From the NCBI RefSeq assembly GCF_002117445.1, contig NZ_CP019937.1, forward strand, positions 2,105,501-2,169,500: 64,000 nucleotides of DNA. The letters run 5' to 3'. Below the pieces are notes generated by a model that saw nothing but the letters and a program-made list of their open reading frames with translations, was not told the DNA's origin and made no database searches. Each line of letters opens with the position of its first letter. The first letter of the stretch is position 1. The position numbers were made by a program, and so were the translations under genes. Below, piece by piece: positions 9,057 to 18,782 of this stretch. The stretch is from Ketogulonicigenium robustum. GTDB taxonomy: Bacteria; Pseudomonadota; Alphaproteobacteria; Rhodobacterales; Rhodobacteraceae.

Positions 9057-9797
9057 TTAGAAGCTGTAGTTCACGCCGATGTTGAGCGACTGACTAGCCA
9101 TGGTCGGTGAGGTGTAACGACCACCAGGTGCGGTCAGATCAACACGGTCGTAACCAGCGTATTCGTATTCGCCGCGGATCGACCAGTTGTCGTTGAACGC
9201 ATATTCAACACCGAAACCGATATCGAAACCGTCGGTATTTTCAGTAGTGTCAAGGTTCATTGCGCCAGCGACTTTGTAGTCGAATTCGGCGTAGGTGTAG
9301 CCGACAAAGCCGTACAGCAGCGTCTGCGGGTTCAGTTCGACACCGAAGTTACCGCGCAGGGTCGCTTCCCAGTTCATCTGGGCGCTTGCATCGCTCGTAG
9401 CAATGCTCGTACCGGGAGGGGTAGGTGCCGTGTAGCTGACTTCTTCCTTCTTGCCGCCGCCGCGTACGCGCAGCTCGGGGCCGAAGACCAGCTTGCCATT
9501 GTTCCAGCGGTAACCAGCCGACAAGGAGTAGCTAAGCCCCGAGAGCCCCATGTCACCGATGCTGCCGAGGTAAGTGCCGGTCGGAGTGTGGACGCCAACT
9601 TCATCTTCTGCGTCGACGATGTAGCTCAGACCCAGGCCGACATAAGCGCCTTCCCAACGACCAGCGATTGCAGGTGCTGCGGGAACGATGATGACGGGCT
9701 CCACAACTTCCTGCGTGAGGCCGCCGGCGAAAGCTGCATTAGCGGAAACGAGGGCCGAAGCGATCGCAGCGCCAACAACAAACGAGTTCTTGATCAT
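9057..9797 (-). CDS. Outer-membrane beta-barrel protein
   Basis: 246 residues from the ATG at 9797, chosen because it begins a clear signal peptide (MIKNSFVV..., cleavage near AAFAGG). The longer frame to 9863 adds only unlikely residues. The mature protein alternates polar and aromatic strands: WEGAYVGLGLSYI, LSAGYRWNNGKLVFGPELR, WEATLRGNFGVEL, LLYGFVGYTYAEFDYKV, GFDIGFGVEYAFNDNWSIRGEYEYAGYD. It ends in NIGVNYSF with the C-terminal Phe used by the BAM machinery. It matches the small porin-like/Omp25 barrel families of alphaproteobacteria. Its message would have a long 5' region including the structured intergenic stretch. Confidence 0.9.
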   Translation of the reverse strand: MIKNSFVVGAAIASALVSANAAFAGGLTQEVVEPVIIVPAAPAIAGRWEGAYVGLGLSYIVDAEDEVGVHTPTGTYLGSIGDMGLSGLSYSLSAGYRWNNGKLVFGPELRVRGGGKKEEVSYTAPTPPGTSIATSDASAQMNWEATLRGNFGVELNPQTLLYGFVGYTYAEFDYKVAGAMNLDTTENTDGFDIGFGVEYAFNDNWSIRGEYEYAGYDRVDLTAPGGRYTSPTMASQSLNIGVNYSF

Positions 9798-10140
9798 GTT
9801 AATACCTGCCAACTTGATTACATGTCGTACATTGAAACGTGGCGGACATACGCGAGACCTCAAACAACCTCAAGATGCATGCCGATGATGCGTTTTCGTT
9901 AATTTTGGGTAAGCGGTAAAGAACTATTTGACCATAGGTCGATTCAGTGGGGCACAATAGCAATTGTGCCACAACAACGGCCATTTTCGTGGCCATTGTG
10001 CGACACATCCGGGAAGAAACATATCGTTACAGTTCGTGACAGCTGCTTAGCGAAACTGCCTAACACGAATCAAATTTTAACACTGACGTCAGTGTTTTCC
10101 CGGCCCCTCCTCGGTCAGGGGGCCAGGAAATGGCTTATTT
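9798..10140. other. Hairpin-rich intergenic region between omp and cysNC
   Basis: No gene is convincing here. Four inverted repeats are visible: GGCACAAT/ATTGTGCC (9951-9970); ACAA-GGCC/GGCC-TTGT (9974-9999); the perfect 18-bp palindrome AACACTGACGTCAGTGTT (10079-10096); and GGCCCCT/GGGGGCC (10102-10124). The last lies just after the cysNC stop and is probably its terminator. The region is AT-richer than its neighbours and must contain the promoter of the leftward barrel gene. The others could be operators or parts of a leader RNA. Confidence 0.6.
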
Positions 10141-12051
10141 TCAGGCCAGTATACGCGCTACGATCATTTCAGCGGCATCTTCTGCCGAAACTTTCGTAGT
10201 GTCGATGTGCAGATCCGGCGCCTCAGGCGTCTCATAAGGGCTGTCGATACCGGTGAAGTTCTTCAACGCACCCGCACGCGCCTTCTGGTAGAGGCCCTTC
10301 ACATCGCGGCTTTCGGCGACAGCCAGCGGCGTGTCGATGAACACCTCGATGAAATCACCCGCTGGCAGCATGTCACGCACCATGCGACGCTCGCTGCGGA
10401 AGGGCGAGATAAACGCCGTCAGCACGATCAGGCCTGCATCAACCATCAGCTTGCCAACCTCGCCAACGCGGCGGATGTTTTCGACGCGATCCGCATCAGA
10501 GAAGCCCAGATCGCGGTTCAAACCGTGGCGGATATTGTCGCCGTCCAGCAAGAAGCTGTGCTTGCCAAGGGCATACAGCTTCTTCTCGACCAAGTTAGAA
10601 ATCGTCGACTTACCCGAACCCGACAGGCCCGTCAGCCAGACCAGCTTGGGCTGTTGCGCCTTTTGGGCAGCGTGGGCTTCGGCATTGATGTCGACCGATT
10701 GCCAGTGGATGTTCTGCGCGCGGCGCAGGCTGAAGTGCAGCAGACCGGCCCCAACAGTCGCGTTGGTCACGCGATCGATCAGAATGAACGACCCCAGCGT
10801 CTTGTTGTCTTCAAACGGCGCGAAGGTCACCTGACGGTCGGTCGAAATGTTGCAAACCCCAATCGAGTTCAGCCGCAGCGTCTTCGCGGCCAGACGTTCC
10901 ATCGTGTTGACGTTCACTTCGTACTTCGGCTCGGTAATCGTGACAGCAGCCTGCTGCGTCCCGATCTTCATGATGTAGGGGCGACCGGGCAGCATCTCGG
11001 CCTCGTCCATCCAGACGATAGTGGCTTCGAACTGGTCGGCCGTCTCGGCCGGGTCCAGCGCGGTCGAGATGACATCGCCGCGCGAACAGTCGATTTCGTC
11101 GTTCAGCGTCAGACAAACCGACTGGCCAGCGACGGCCAGATCAAGGTTGCCGTCAAAGGTGACGATGTCTTTCACCGTCGATTCCTTGCCCGAGGGCTGC
11201 ACCCGAATGCGGTCGCCCGGACGCACAGAACCCGACGCGATCAAGCCGGTGAAGCCGCGGAAGTCCAAGTTCGGGCGGTTGACCCACTGGACGGGCATGC
11301 GGAACGGCTGGCTGGCCGACGTATCGCCCAGCGGCACACTTTCGAGGTGCGCCAGCAAGGTCGGGCCCTGATACCAAGGCATGGCATCCGACTTTTCGAC
11401 GATATTGTCGCCCTTCAGCCCCGAAATCGGCACCGGCACGAAAGCGTTCAAGCCAATCGATTCGGCAAACGCGCTGTAGTCGGCCACGATCTGGTGGAAG
11501 GTACTGGCGCTGTAATCGACCAGATCCATTTTGTTGATCGCCAGCACGACATTGGGAATACCCAGCAGCTTGACCAGATACGAGTGGCGGCGCGTCTGCG
11601 TCAGCACGCCCTTGCGCGCGTCGATCAGAATCACGGCCAAATCGGCGGTCGAGGCGCCTGTCACCATGTTCCGCGTGTACTGCTCGTGGCCGGGGGTGTC
11701 GGCTACGATGAACTTGCGCTTGTCGGTGGTAAAGAAACGGTAGGCAACGTCGATGGTAATGCCCTGCTCGCGCTCGGCGGCAAGACCATCCACCAGCAGC
11801 GCAAAGTCAATCTCTTGCCCTTGGGTGCCGACGTTTTTCGAATCGTTTTCCAGCGCGGCCAGCTGATCTTCAAAGATCATCTTGCTGTCATACAGCAGGC
11901 GGCCGATCAGGGTCGATTTACCATCATCGACCGACCCGCAGGTAATGAAGCGCAGCAGCGATTTGTGCTGGTGCTGGGCCAGATAGGCGTCGATATCCTC
12001 GGCGATCAGCTTGTCGACTTCGTAGGCGTGGCTTTTCACATCGGCGGTCAT
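10141..12051 (-). CDS. cysNC: Bifunctional sulfate adenylyltransferase subunit 1 / APS kinase (CysN-CysC)
   Basis: 636 residues from the ATG at 12051, which shares one base with the cysD stop. The first ~430 residues are the CysN GTPase: G1 [10 protein letters not shown]3 [13 protein letters not shown]4 NKMD, then two beta-barrel domains. From about residue 455 comes APS kinase, with P-loop GLSGSGKST and [16 protein letters not shown]. CysN with CysD makes APS from sulfate and ATP using GTP energy; CysC phosphorylates APS to PAPS. The fusion is common in proteobacteria (NodQ type). It is the second gene of a cysD-cysNC operon and ends at a hairpin at 10102-10124. Confidence 0.96.
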   Translation of the reverse strand: MTADVKSHAYEVDKLIAEDIDAYLAQHQHKSLLRFITCGSVDDGKSTLIGRLLYDSKMIFEDQLAALENDSKNVGTQGQEIDFALLVDGLAAEREQGITIDVAYRFFTTDKRKFIVADTPGHEQYTRNMVTGASTADLAVILIDARKGVLTQTRRHSYLVKLLGIPNVVLAINKMDLVDYSASTFHQIVADYSAFAESIGLNAFVPVPISGLKGDNIVEKSDAMPWYQGPTLLAHLESVPLGDTSASQPFRMPVQWVNRPNLDFRGFTGLIASGSVRPGDRIRVQPSGKESTVKDIVTFDGNLDLAVAGQSVCLTLNDEIDCSRGDVISTALDPAETADQFEATIVWMDEAEMLPGRPYIMKIGTQQAAVTITEPKYEVNVNTMERLAAKTLRLNSIGVCNISTDRQVTFAPFEDNKTLGSFILIDRVTNATVGAGLLHFSLRRAQNIHWQSVDINAEAHAAQKAQQPKLVWLTGLSGSGKSTISNLVEKKLYALGKHSFLLDGDNIRHGLNRDLGFSDADRVENIRRVGEVGKLMVDAGLIVLTAFISPFRSERRMVRDMLPAGDFIEVFIDTPLAVAESRDVKGLYQKARAGALKNFTGIDSPYETPEAPDLHIDTTKVSAEDAAEMIVARILA

Positions 12052-12986
12052 CAGAAGTAACCCTCCTGCTTCTTCTTCTCCATCGAGGCAGATTGATCGT
12101 GGTCGATGGCGCGGCCCTGACGTTCCGATGTGGTGGTCAGCAGCATTTCCTGAATGACTTCGGATAAGGTGGCAGCGGTCGATTCGACGGCCCCCGTCAG
12201 CGGGTAACAACCCAGCGTGCGGAACCGGATCGAGCGTTCGACGACCTCGTCCCCTTCGCGGAAGCGGAAGCGTTCGTCGTCTACCATCAGCAGCATCCCG
12301 TCCCGCTCGACCGTCGGGCGCGGGGCCGAGAAGTACAGCGGCACGATGTCGATGTTCTCCAGCTGGATGTATTGCCAGATGTCCAGCTCGGTCCAGTTCG
12401 AGATCGGGAAGACGCGGATCGATTCGCCCTTCTTTTTCTGGGTGTTGTACAGGTTCCAAAGCTCGGGGCGTTGGGCTTTGGGTTCCCAGCGGTGCTGCGC
12501 CGTACGGAACGAGAAAACGCGTTCCTTCGCACGGGATTTTTCTTCGTCGCGGCGCGCGCCGCCGAAGGCTACGTCGAACTTGTACAGGTCCAGCGCCTGT
12601 TTCAGCCCTTCGGTCTTCCACATATCGGTGTGCAGCCCGCCATGATCGAACGGGTTGATCCCCTTGGCCTTAGCCTCGGGGTTCTGGTGAACGATCAGCT
12701 TCATGCCGGCCTTTTCCGCAGCATGTTCGCGCATGGCGTACATGTCGCGGAACTTCCACGTCGTATCGACGTGCATCAGCGGGAAAGGCGGCGGGGCCGG
12801 GTAGAACGCTTTGCGTGCAAGGTGCAGCAAAACGGATGAATCCTTCCCGATTGAATAGAGCATCACGGGATTTTCCGCCGTCGCCACCACTTCGCGCATG
12901 ATGTGGATGCTCTCGGCCTCCAGACGCTGCAAGTGGGTCAGGTTAACGGCCGAGGGGTCGCTGGGGGAAAACTCAGTCTCAGTCAT
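12051..12986 (-). CDS. cysD: Sulfate adenylyltransferase subunit 2 (CysD)
   Basis: 311 residues from the ATG at 12986; an in-frame GTG at 13010 would add eight residues. PP-loop ATP-pyrophosphatase family with [17 protein letters not shown] near residue 45, [28 protein letters not shown], the conserved RPELWNLY and [15 protein letters not shown], and the C-terminal signature EKKKQEGYF. It adenylates sulfate with CysN. Translationally coupled to cysNC by a one-base overlap. The upstream gap of about 90 bp holds its promoter but no recognisable riboswitch. Confidence 0.96.
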   Translation of the reverse strand: MTETEFSPSDPSAVNLTHLQRLEAESIHIMREVVATAENPVMLYSIGKDSSVLLHLARKAFYPAPPPFPLMHVDTTWKFRDMYAMREHAAEKAGMKLIVHQNPEAKAKGINPFDHGGLHTDMWKTEGLKQALDLYKFDVAFGGARRDEEKSRAKERVFSFRTAQHRWEPKAQRPELWNLYNTQKKKGESIRVFPISNWTELDIWQYIQLENIDIVPLYFSAPRPTVERDGMLLMVDDERFRFREGDEVVERSIRFRTLGCYPLTGAVESTAATLSEVIQEMLLTTTSERQGRAIDHDQSASMEKKKQEGYF

Positions 12987-13076
12987 GGACGGGATCCAAC
13001 TGTTTGGCACTGCACTATGCTATCACCCTGTCGTTACCCGTTAATTTCTGCAAGTGACAGAAAAAAAGCCCCGAGG

Positions 13077-13955
13077 TCAGGACAAAGCGACATGAAGGCG
13101 CCCCTGTGCCTGTTCAAGGCGCATTCGCGCGGCATCTGGCCCCTCGTTGCGTAACAGCATCACGACAGCAACCTTGATTTCGCCACCTGCCGCAGCCAAG
13201 GCGGCGGCCGCGTCGTCCAGCGACGCATCGGCCAGTTCGGCCACCATCAATTCGGCGCGGGCCTGCAGTTTGATGTTGGTCGGGCGCATCTCGACCATGC
13301 GGCCGTGGTAGACATAGCCCATGCGCACAAAAATGCCGCTGGACAGGCACGTCAGCAGCGCCTTTTGCGCGGTGCCGGCCTTCATCCGCGTCGACCCTGC
13401 GATCACCTCGGCCCCCGTCGCGGCCATCAGCGGAAACTGCGCCACCTCGCCCACTTTGCCAAACGCGTTGTTGTAGACAGAAATCGTAATTGCGCCGATC
13501 TGGTTGGCGTATTCCAACCCCGCCACGACGAACGGCGTGTTGCCGGATGCGGCAATGCCGATCACCACGTCGGTCGCGTTCAGATCCAACGCCTTCAGCG
13601 CGTCGACAGATTCGGTTCGGCTATCCTCGGCGCCCTCAACCGCATGCGTGATCGCGGCAGGCCCGCCCGCCATGATCGAAATGGCCCGCGCATAGGGCCA
13701 GCTGAAGGTCGGGGGCAGCTCGGCCGCGTCCAGCGTGCCAAGGCGGCCCGACGTGCCAGCGCCCAGATAGACCAACCGCCCGCCCGCCTGCAGATTTTCC
13801 GCAGCAGCATCAATCGCGGCGGCCAGCACCGGCTTTGCGGCAGCGATCGCCGCAATGGCGGCCATCTGCCCCTCGACCATGGCGTCCACGACCTCGGTGG
13901 TCGGCCAGCTTTCCAAATCGGCAAACCGGCGGGCGGCGGCTTCGGTGGTGCTCAT
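13077..13955 (-). CDS. murQ: N-acetylmuramic acid 6-phosphate etherase
   Basis: 292 residues, the normal MurQ length. It cleaves the lactyl ether of MurNAc-6-phosphate, giving GlcNAc-6-phosphate and D-lactate in the cytoplasm. Family features are LVYLGAGTSGRLGTLDAAELPPTF (SIS sugar-phosphate loop, residues 62-85), the MurQ-type IMAGGPAAITHAVEGAEDS, GIAASGNTPFV, and ITGSTRMKAGTAQKALL-type VIAGSTRMKAGTAQK. A good AAGGA site precedes the ATG. It is the last gene of a transporter-nanE-kinase operon, which argues that the imported sugar is a peptidoglycan amino sugar or a mixture entering at GlcNAc-6-phosphate. Confidence 0.95.
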   Translation of the reverse strand: MSTTEAAARRFADLESWPTTEVVDAMVEGQMAAIAAIAAAKPVLAAAIDAAAENLQAGGRLVYLGAGTSGRLGTLDAAELPPTFSWPYARAISIMAGGPAAITHAVEGAEDSRTESVDALKALDLNATDVVIGIAASGNTPFVVAGLEYANQIGAITISVYNNAFGKVGEVAQFPLMAATGAEVIAGSTRMKAGTAQKALLTCLSSGIFVRMGYVYHGRMVEMRPTNIKLQARAELMVAELADASLDDAAAALAAAGGEIKVAVVMLLRNEGPDAARMRLEQAQGRLHVALS

Positions 13956-13970
13956 AACGGTGTTCCTTCT

Positions 13971-14861
13971 TCAGCGGTGCGCCGCAGCGCGTGCAATGCG
14001 GGCGGCCTGATGGGCCGCATCAATCAATGGAAATTGCAGGTCATACCCCTGCAAAGCGGCGGCGACACCGGCCTGAATGGCGGGGTGCAGCTTCATCACG
14101 CCCCCGACAAAGCCCAAGGGGGCAGGCCCCGCGCGGTCCACCAGCGCCAGCGCCAGACGGGCCAACTCGGTCCCGGCGCGGGTCATCATGTCCAGCGCGA
14201 TAGGGTCGCCCAGATGGGCTGCCTCGGCCACGGCAACGGCCAGTGTGCCGATCTGGCCGCGGTCTTTGCCATAAACAAAAGCCCGCGTCGCGTCCCAGTC
14301 GGCCCCGCCCATGGCGCCAAACAGCTTCTCGGCCAAAATCTCGGCCCCTTCGGGGGCACCCTTTTCGTCAATCAAGCGATACAGGCGATCCAGCGCGCGC
14401 AGGCCGATCCATGTGCCCGACCCGCCGTCGTCGATCAAAATGCCGCGCCCGCCCACGGCGATGCGTTCGCCATCCTTGAACGTCAGCCCGATCGAGCCCG
14501 TGCCCGCAGACACCAGATGGCCGCGCCCATCAGGAAAGGCCGCATGCCACGCCAGTTCCATGTCATTCGAATAGGAGAACGCGCCATCGGGTAGACGGAA
14601 AGCCAGCTTGATCTGCTCGTCCAGATTGGCGTGGCGGTTAAAGCCTGCGCCCGTAATACCCAGATGCACGAAAGCCAGCGGCCCGGGCGATCCTTCGCGC
14701 ACAGCCTCCATCGCGCCGACAAAGGCGGCAAGGCTGGCCGCATCATAGATCAACCCCGTCGCGCCATCGGTGCGGCCACGGGTGACCTCGTGCCCTGCGT
14801 CGTCAATGACAACCCACCGCGTGCCGGTTCCACCGACATCGATACCCAGATAGTAGCTCAA
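13971..14861 (-). CDS. BadF/BadG/BcrA/BcrD-family amino-sugar kinase
   Basis: 296 residues starting at a TTG preceded by GAGGG. It has the actin-like ATPase fold: phosphate-1 motif YLGIDVGGTGTRWVVID at the N-terminus, the LAFVHLGITGAGF segment, the VSAGTGSIGLTF phosphate-2 motif, GGRGILIDDGGSGTWIG and a C-terminal LGFVGGVMKLH adenosine motif. This is the N-acetylglucosamine/N-acetylmuramate kinase branch of the family. Between nanE and murQ it is the obvious candidate to phosphorylate the imported GlcNAc, ManNAc or MurNAc. Which of these it prefers cannot be read from sequence. Confidence 0.85.
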   Translation of the reverse strand: MSYYLGIDVGGTGTRWVVIDDAGHEVTRGRTDGATGLIYDAASLAAFVGAMEAVREGSPGPLAFVHLGITGAGFNRHANLDEQIKLAFRLPDGAFSYSNDMELAWHAAFPDGRGHLVSAGTGSIGLTFKDGERIAVGGRGILIDDGGSGTWIGLRALDRLYRLIDEKGAPEGAEILAEKLFGAMGGADWDATRAFVYGKDRGQIGTLAVAVAEAAHLGDPIALDMMTRAGTELARLALALVDRAGPAPLGFVGGVMKLHPAIQAGVAAALQGYDLQFPLIDAAHQAARIARAAAHR

Positions 14862-14906
14862 TTCAGCCCTCGTTGCTGTGGCACCGCTGTCAAACAGGGG
14901 CGGTGC

Positions 14907-15581
14907 TCACCCTTGCTGCAAACCCTGCACGAAGCTGCGGGTAATCTCGCGCGGGTTCGTAATCATCGTGCCGACGACAACGGCATAAGCGCCCGCATTC
15001 AACCCGCTGGCGGCCAGTTCGGGCGTGTTGTAGCGCCCCTCGGCAATCACAGGGATCGACAGGCGGCTGGACAGTTGCTCGACCAGCTTCAGATCGGGGC
15101 CGATGGTACGGGTCTCGGCGGTTTCGGCCGTATACCCTGCCAAGGTCGTCGCCACGAAATCTGCCCCCGCATCAGCCGCCGCCAGACCTTCCTCGAAGGT
15201 CGAGATATCGGCGAAGGCCAGCTTGCCCAGATCATGAATGCGCTTGAGGACCTCGGCCGGGTCGTCGCCCTTGCTGCGCGCCCGAAAGGTCGCGTCATAG
15301 GCGATAATATCAGCTCCAGCCTCGGCCACATATTCAACCGCAGCGGTGGTAGGGGTGATGTACACGGGGTCATGGTCGAACATCTTCAAAATGCCAATGA
15401 CCGGCAAATGCGTCACGGCCTTGATCGCTGCGATATCCTCGCCGCCGTTAACACGCAGCGCAACCGCGCCCCCGTCTTCGGCAGCTTCAGCCATGGCGGC
15501 CATGAAGACCGGCCCGTGCAAGGGATTGTCAGCGCGGGCCTGACAGGAAACGATCAGCCCGCCTTTGGGAAACAGTGTCAT
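14907..15581 (-). CDS. nanE: N-acetylmannosamine-6-phosphate 2-epimerase
   Basis: 224-residue TIM barrel converting ManNAc-6-phosphate to GlcNAc-6-phosphate. Family motifs: GGLIVSCQARADNPLHGP at the N-terminus, GAVALRVNG, IGILKMFDHDPVYITPT, ADIIAYDATFRARS, AFADISTFEEGLAA, GADFVATTLAGYT, PVIAEGRYNTPELA and GAYAVVVGTMITNPREITRSF. Its ATG overlaps the stop of the upstream permease gene by 4 bp, so it is translationally coupled to the transporter. No sialic-acid lyase (nanA) is nearby, so free ManNAc rather than sialic acid is the likelier substrate source. Confidence 0.95.
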   Translation of the reverse strand: MTLFPKGGLIVSCQARADNPLHGPVFMAAMAEAAEDGGAVALRVNGGEDIAAIKAVTHLPVIGILKMFDHDPVYITPTTAAVEYVAEAGADIIAYDATFRARSKGDDPAEVLKRIHDLGKLAFADISTFEEGLAAADAGADFVATTLAGYTAETAETRTIGPDLKLVEQLSSRLSIPVIAEGRYNTPELAASGLNAGAYAVVVGTMITNPREITRSFVQGLQQG

Positions 15582-16438
15582 TTAACGGCTCCGGATGTCA
15601 TGCCGTTGATGAACTGCTTTGAAAGCAGAATGTAAAGGATGGTGATGGGCGCGGCGGCCAGCGTCAAGCCCGCAAAAAGCGCGCCATAGTTGGTCGAATA
15701 CTCGCCCATAAAGGTGGTCATGCCCTGCGGCAGCGTCTTCAGCGCGTCGTTCTGGATGAACACCAGCGGGAAGAAAAAGTCGTTCCAGATCGGCACGACG
15801 TTATAGATACCGGCGATCACCATGGCCGGGCGGCACAGCGGGATCATGATTTTCCACATGATCAGCGCCTCGGACGCGCCATCCATGCGCGCAGCGTCTT
15901 CCAACTCGCGCGGGAGGGTGCGGATAAAGCCGGTCATGATGAAAACGGTCGAGGGCAACCCCATCGCCACATAGATCGCCACCAGCGACCAATGCGTGTT
16001 CAAAATCCCCAGATCGCGGAACAGGATGAACAGCGGAATGATCGCTAGCTTCAGCGGCAGCATAAGGCCTGCCATAAAGAACAGCAGCACAAAGGCGCTG
16101 CCTTTGAAGTCGTAACGCGCGATCGCATAGGCCGCCATTGTGCCCAGTGACAGAATCAGCGCCATCGACACGCCGGTGACGAAGATCGAATTCCAAAGGT
16201 ACCGCAGGAAGTTCGACCGCTCGACCACCATGGCAAAGTTCGTCAGATCCGTGAAATTCGGAATACCGAACGGATCTTGGAAGATCTGCATGTTGCCCTT
16301 GAACGCCGACATGACCATGATCGCGATAGGCGCCAGCATCACCACCGAATTGGCGATCAGCACGATCTGGATCAGCCCGTCGCGCCCATAGGTCGCAAGC
16401 AGCCCCCGCTTGCCCGAGATATCCGCCGCGGTCGTCAT
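15578..16438 (-). CDS. Carbohydrate ABC transporter permease (MalG-type)
   Basis: 286-residue inner-membrane protein with six predicted helices and the MalG-class EAA loop ELEDAARMDGASEALIMWKIMIPLCRP, followed by the family end LLSKQFINGMTSGAVK. It forms the channel with the preceding MalF-type permease (4-bp overlap at 16435-16438) and is energised by the MalK-type ATPase encoded at 18783-19841. In this operon it most likely imports an amino sugar. Confidence 0.93.
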   Translation of the reverse strand: MTTAADISGKRGLLATYGRDGLIQIVLIANSVVMLAPIAIMVMSAFKGNMQIFQDPFGIPNFTDLTNFAMVVERSNFLRYLWNSIFVTGVSMALILSLGTMAAYAIARYDFKGSAFVLLFFMAGLMLPLKLAIIPLFILFRDLGILNTHWSLVAIYVAMGLPSTVFIMTGFIRTLPRELEDAARMDGASEALIMWKIMIPLCRPAMVIAGIYNVVPIWNDFFFPLVFIQNDALKTLPQGMTTFMGEYSTNYGALFAGLTLAAAPITILYILLSKQFINGMTSGAVK

Positions 16439-17403
16439 ACTTCAATCTCCCGCTTGCGCAGATAAATGGTCCATGCGGTGGCAAAGACGGCGATAAACAC
16501 GAACATCAACACCGCCAGCGCCGAGCCGAGCCCGAATTCCTGATTGCCCGACGCCACGTTGCCGAACGCGGTGCGATAGAACATCAGCCCCAGCACATCC
16601 GACGATCCAAAAGGCGAGCCGTCGAGGCCGACCATGATGTAGGGCAGCTCGAAGAAGTTGAAGGCCCCGATAAACAGCAGCACGAAGACAATCGTGGCCG
16701 AAGGCGCGATCAGCGGCCAAATAATGCGGCGGATCAGCGTGAATTCGTTGTCGGTCTCCATCCGTGCGGCGTCCAGCAGTTCGGACGGGATCCGCTGCAG
16801 GCCTGCAAGGAACACCAGCGTTGGAAAGCCGACCCAGGCCCACGCATTCACGAAGATCAGCGAAATCAGGGCAGTATCAGCCTGCCCCAGCCACGGCTGC
16901 GCGATGAACCCCAGCCCCACGGCTTTTAGAAACTGGTTCACAGCCCCGAAGATCGGGTTGAAAAACAGCTTCCACAGATAGCCGATGATCACCGTCGACA
17001 GCACCACCGGCAAAAAGACGGCCACGCGGTGGAACCGCGCCCCGGGCAATTCGCGCCACAGGAAATAGGCCAGTACAAAACCTAAACCGTTCTGCACGAT
17101 CATCAGCAAAACAAAGACAAGAACGTTGTTACGAAACGCATGCCAGAACGTGCCCGAATAGATCGGGTCGAACAAAATGGTGCGGAAGTTCTCGAACCCG
17201 ATGAAATCGCCGCGGCGCAGGCCGTTCCAGTCAAAGAACGCGTAGGCAAAGGCGGAAATGATCGGATAGATCACAAACAGCGCCATCACGGCCATGGGCG
17301 GCACGATCAGGAATGCGATCCAAAGGCCGCGCCCCGTCATGCGCAGGCCCTTGCGGGGGGGCACAGGGGCCACGTCTGGGGCCATCACATCACTTTGGGA
17401 CAT
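16435..17403 (-). CDS. Carbohydrate ABC transporter permease (MalF-type)
   Basis: 322 residues from the ATG at 17403 (MSQSDVMAPD); the in-frame extension to 17550 adds arginine-rich residues unlike a permease and is discarded. About six helices begin at LWIAFLIVPPMAVMALFVIYPIISAFAYAFFDWNG. The EAA loop is ELLDAARMETDNEFTLIRRIIWPLIAPSATIV. Partner of the MalG-type permease. It is preceded by a solute-binding protein and followed by overlapping genes down to nanE. Confidence 0.92.
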   Translation of the reverse strand: MSQSDVMAPDVAPVPPRKGLRMTGRGLWIAFLIVPPMAVMALFVIYPIISAFAYAFFDWNGLRRGDFIGFENFRTILFDPIYSGTFWHAFRNNVLVFVLLMIVQNGLGFVLAYFLWRELPGARFHRVAVFLPVVLSTVIIGYLWKLFFNPIFGAVNQFLKAVGLGFIAQPWLGQADTALISLIFVNAWAWVGFPTLVFLAGLQRIPSELLDAARMETDNEFTLIRRIIWPLIAPSATIVFVLLFIGAFNFFELPYIMVGLDGSPFGSSDVLGLMFYRTAFGNVASGNQEFGLGSALAVLMFVFIAVFATAWTIYLRKREIEV

Positions 17404-17479
17404 CAGCGGGAATCCGTAAAAACTGCGCCGGCACGCCGGCAAAAAGGGGCAGGCCCCGATGGGGCCCGCCCGCCAAAAC

Positions 17480-18718
17480 TTATTTCTGGAACGGGGCGTA
17501 CCAGTTGGCGATACCGGTCGTGACGGCCTGCGCCGCACCAGCGGCATCAACCTGACCGGCCATCATGCGCTGAACCTCGGCCTGCAGCAGCACCGAACCG
17601 GTCGGCTCGGCAAAACGGAAGTTGGTCGCCATGATGTAGGGCACCGCGCTTTGGTTCAGCTCGGCCACGCGCTGCAGACGCTCGTTCTCGAACACAACGC
17701 CGGGGATGGGCGAGACGTTGCCCAGACCGTTGGCAAATTTCTGGCCGAATTCGGGCGAGGCTAGATAGTTCAAGAAGGCCACGACAGCCTCAGGGTGTTG
17801 GGTTGCAGCATTGCCGGCGTAGCCGCCATCAAAATACAGGCCAACCAGCTTGGGGTCCTCGGCGGTGCGGCCGGGGGCGGCCATCAGGCCCAGATTCAGG
17901 TCGGGGTTTTGCGACAGGAAGTTCGCAACTTCATACGAACCGCCCGCGAACATCCCCGCCAAGCCAGCCGTAAAGATCTGCTGCGAGGCCGCATAGTCCA
18001 GACCGGTGAACCCATCGGGGAAGTAGGCCGAGATTTCCTTCAACGCGTCCAGACCGGCAACATAACGCGGGTCAGTGAAGTCGACTTTTTCCGCCAGCAG
18101 ATCGGCATAAAATTCCGGCCCGATCACGCCCGCAACGATGGCGGTGGCAATGGTTTCAGCCTGCCACGCCGTGCCCGTGCCGTTCGCAAAGGGGAAGAAA
18201 CCCGCCGCCTTCAGCGCCTCGGCATTCGCCAGCATCTCGTCCCACGTGTTCGGCTCGCTCAGGCCCAGTTGGTCGAACAGATCCTTGTTAAACAGGATGA
18301 ACTGGGTTTGAGATGCGAAGGGAACGGCATAGGTCACGCCATCGGCGCGCAGCGTTTCGGCCTTCAGCGCGGCCTCGGGGAAGCCCGCCAAAGCCGGCAC
18401 GTTTTCGGTCGACAGCGGCAGCAGGTAGCCCGCGCTGGCCACGGTTTCCAGCCCGCCATAGGCACGCACTTGGATGATGTCGGGGCCGGAATTGCCCGCC
18501 AGCGCCGTCGACAGGATCGTGTTGTAGTTCGTGGCCTCGAACGTCTCGAACTTGATGGTGATGCCGGGGTTTGCGGCCTCGAAGTCCTTGATGATGTCTT
18601 CATAGACGGCACGGTCTTCGCCGCGCCAGCTCCAGAACGTCAGGTCTTGCGCGAAGGCAGGGGCTGCCACCGACAGACCGGCGAGGGTGATCGCAGTCGT
18701 GCGGAAAAGGGGTTTCAT
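17480..18718 (-). CDS. Carbohydrate ABC transporter, periplasmic binding protein
   Basis: 412 residues from the ATG at 18718, chosen because a GGAGGAA site lies 5 bp upstream and the N-terminus is a signal peptide (MKPLFRTTAITLAGLSVAAPAFA-QD). SBP_bac_1 family: LTFWSWRGEDRAVYEDIIKDFEAANPGITIKFE, LSTALAGNSGPDIIQVRAYG, and an extended Trp/Tyr-rich binding cleft. It delivers the sugar to the permease pair encoded downstream. The family is broad, so amino-sugar specificity is inferred from the operon only. Confidence 0.93.
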   Translation of the reverse strand: MKPLFRTTAITLAGLSVAAPAFAQDLTFWSWRGEDRAVYEDIIKDFEAANPGITIKFETFEATNYNTILSTALAGNSGPDIIQVRAYGGLETVASAGYLLPLSTENVPALAGFPEAALKAETLRADGVTYAVPFASQTQFILFNKDLFDQLGLSEPNTWDEMLANAEALKAAGFFPFANGTGTAWQAETIATAIVAGVIGPEFYADLLAEKVDFTDPRYVAGLDALKEISAYFPDGFTGLDYAASQQIFTAGLAGMFAGGSYEVANFLSQNPDLNLGLMAAPGRTAEDPKLVGLYFDGGYAGNAATQHPEAVVAFLNYLASPEFGQKFANGLGNVSPIPGVVFENERLQRVAELNQSAVPYIMATNFRFAEPTGSVLLQAEVQRMMAGQVDAAGAAQAVTTGIANWYAPFQK

Positions 18719-18782
18719 GGTTCCTCCGGTTGGGTTCGGCGTTGATGCGCCTGTTGTTGGTCGTCTTCTAAATCGTCTTCGA

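Noticed and set aside
10207-12060. 617-codon open frame on the plus strand opposite cysNC
   Set aside because: Antisense shadow of a well-supported gene; composition is Arg/His/Val-rich with no domain.
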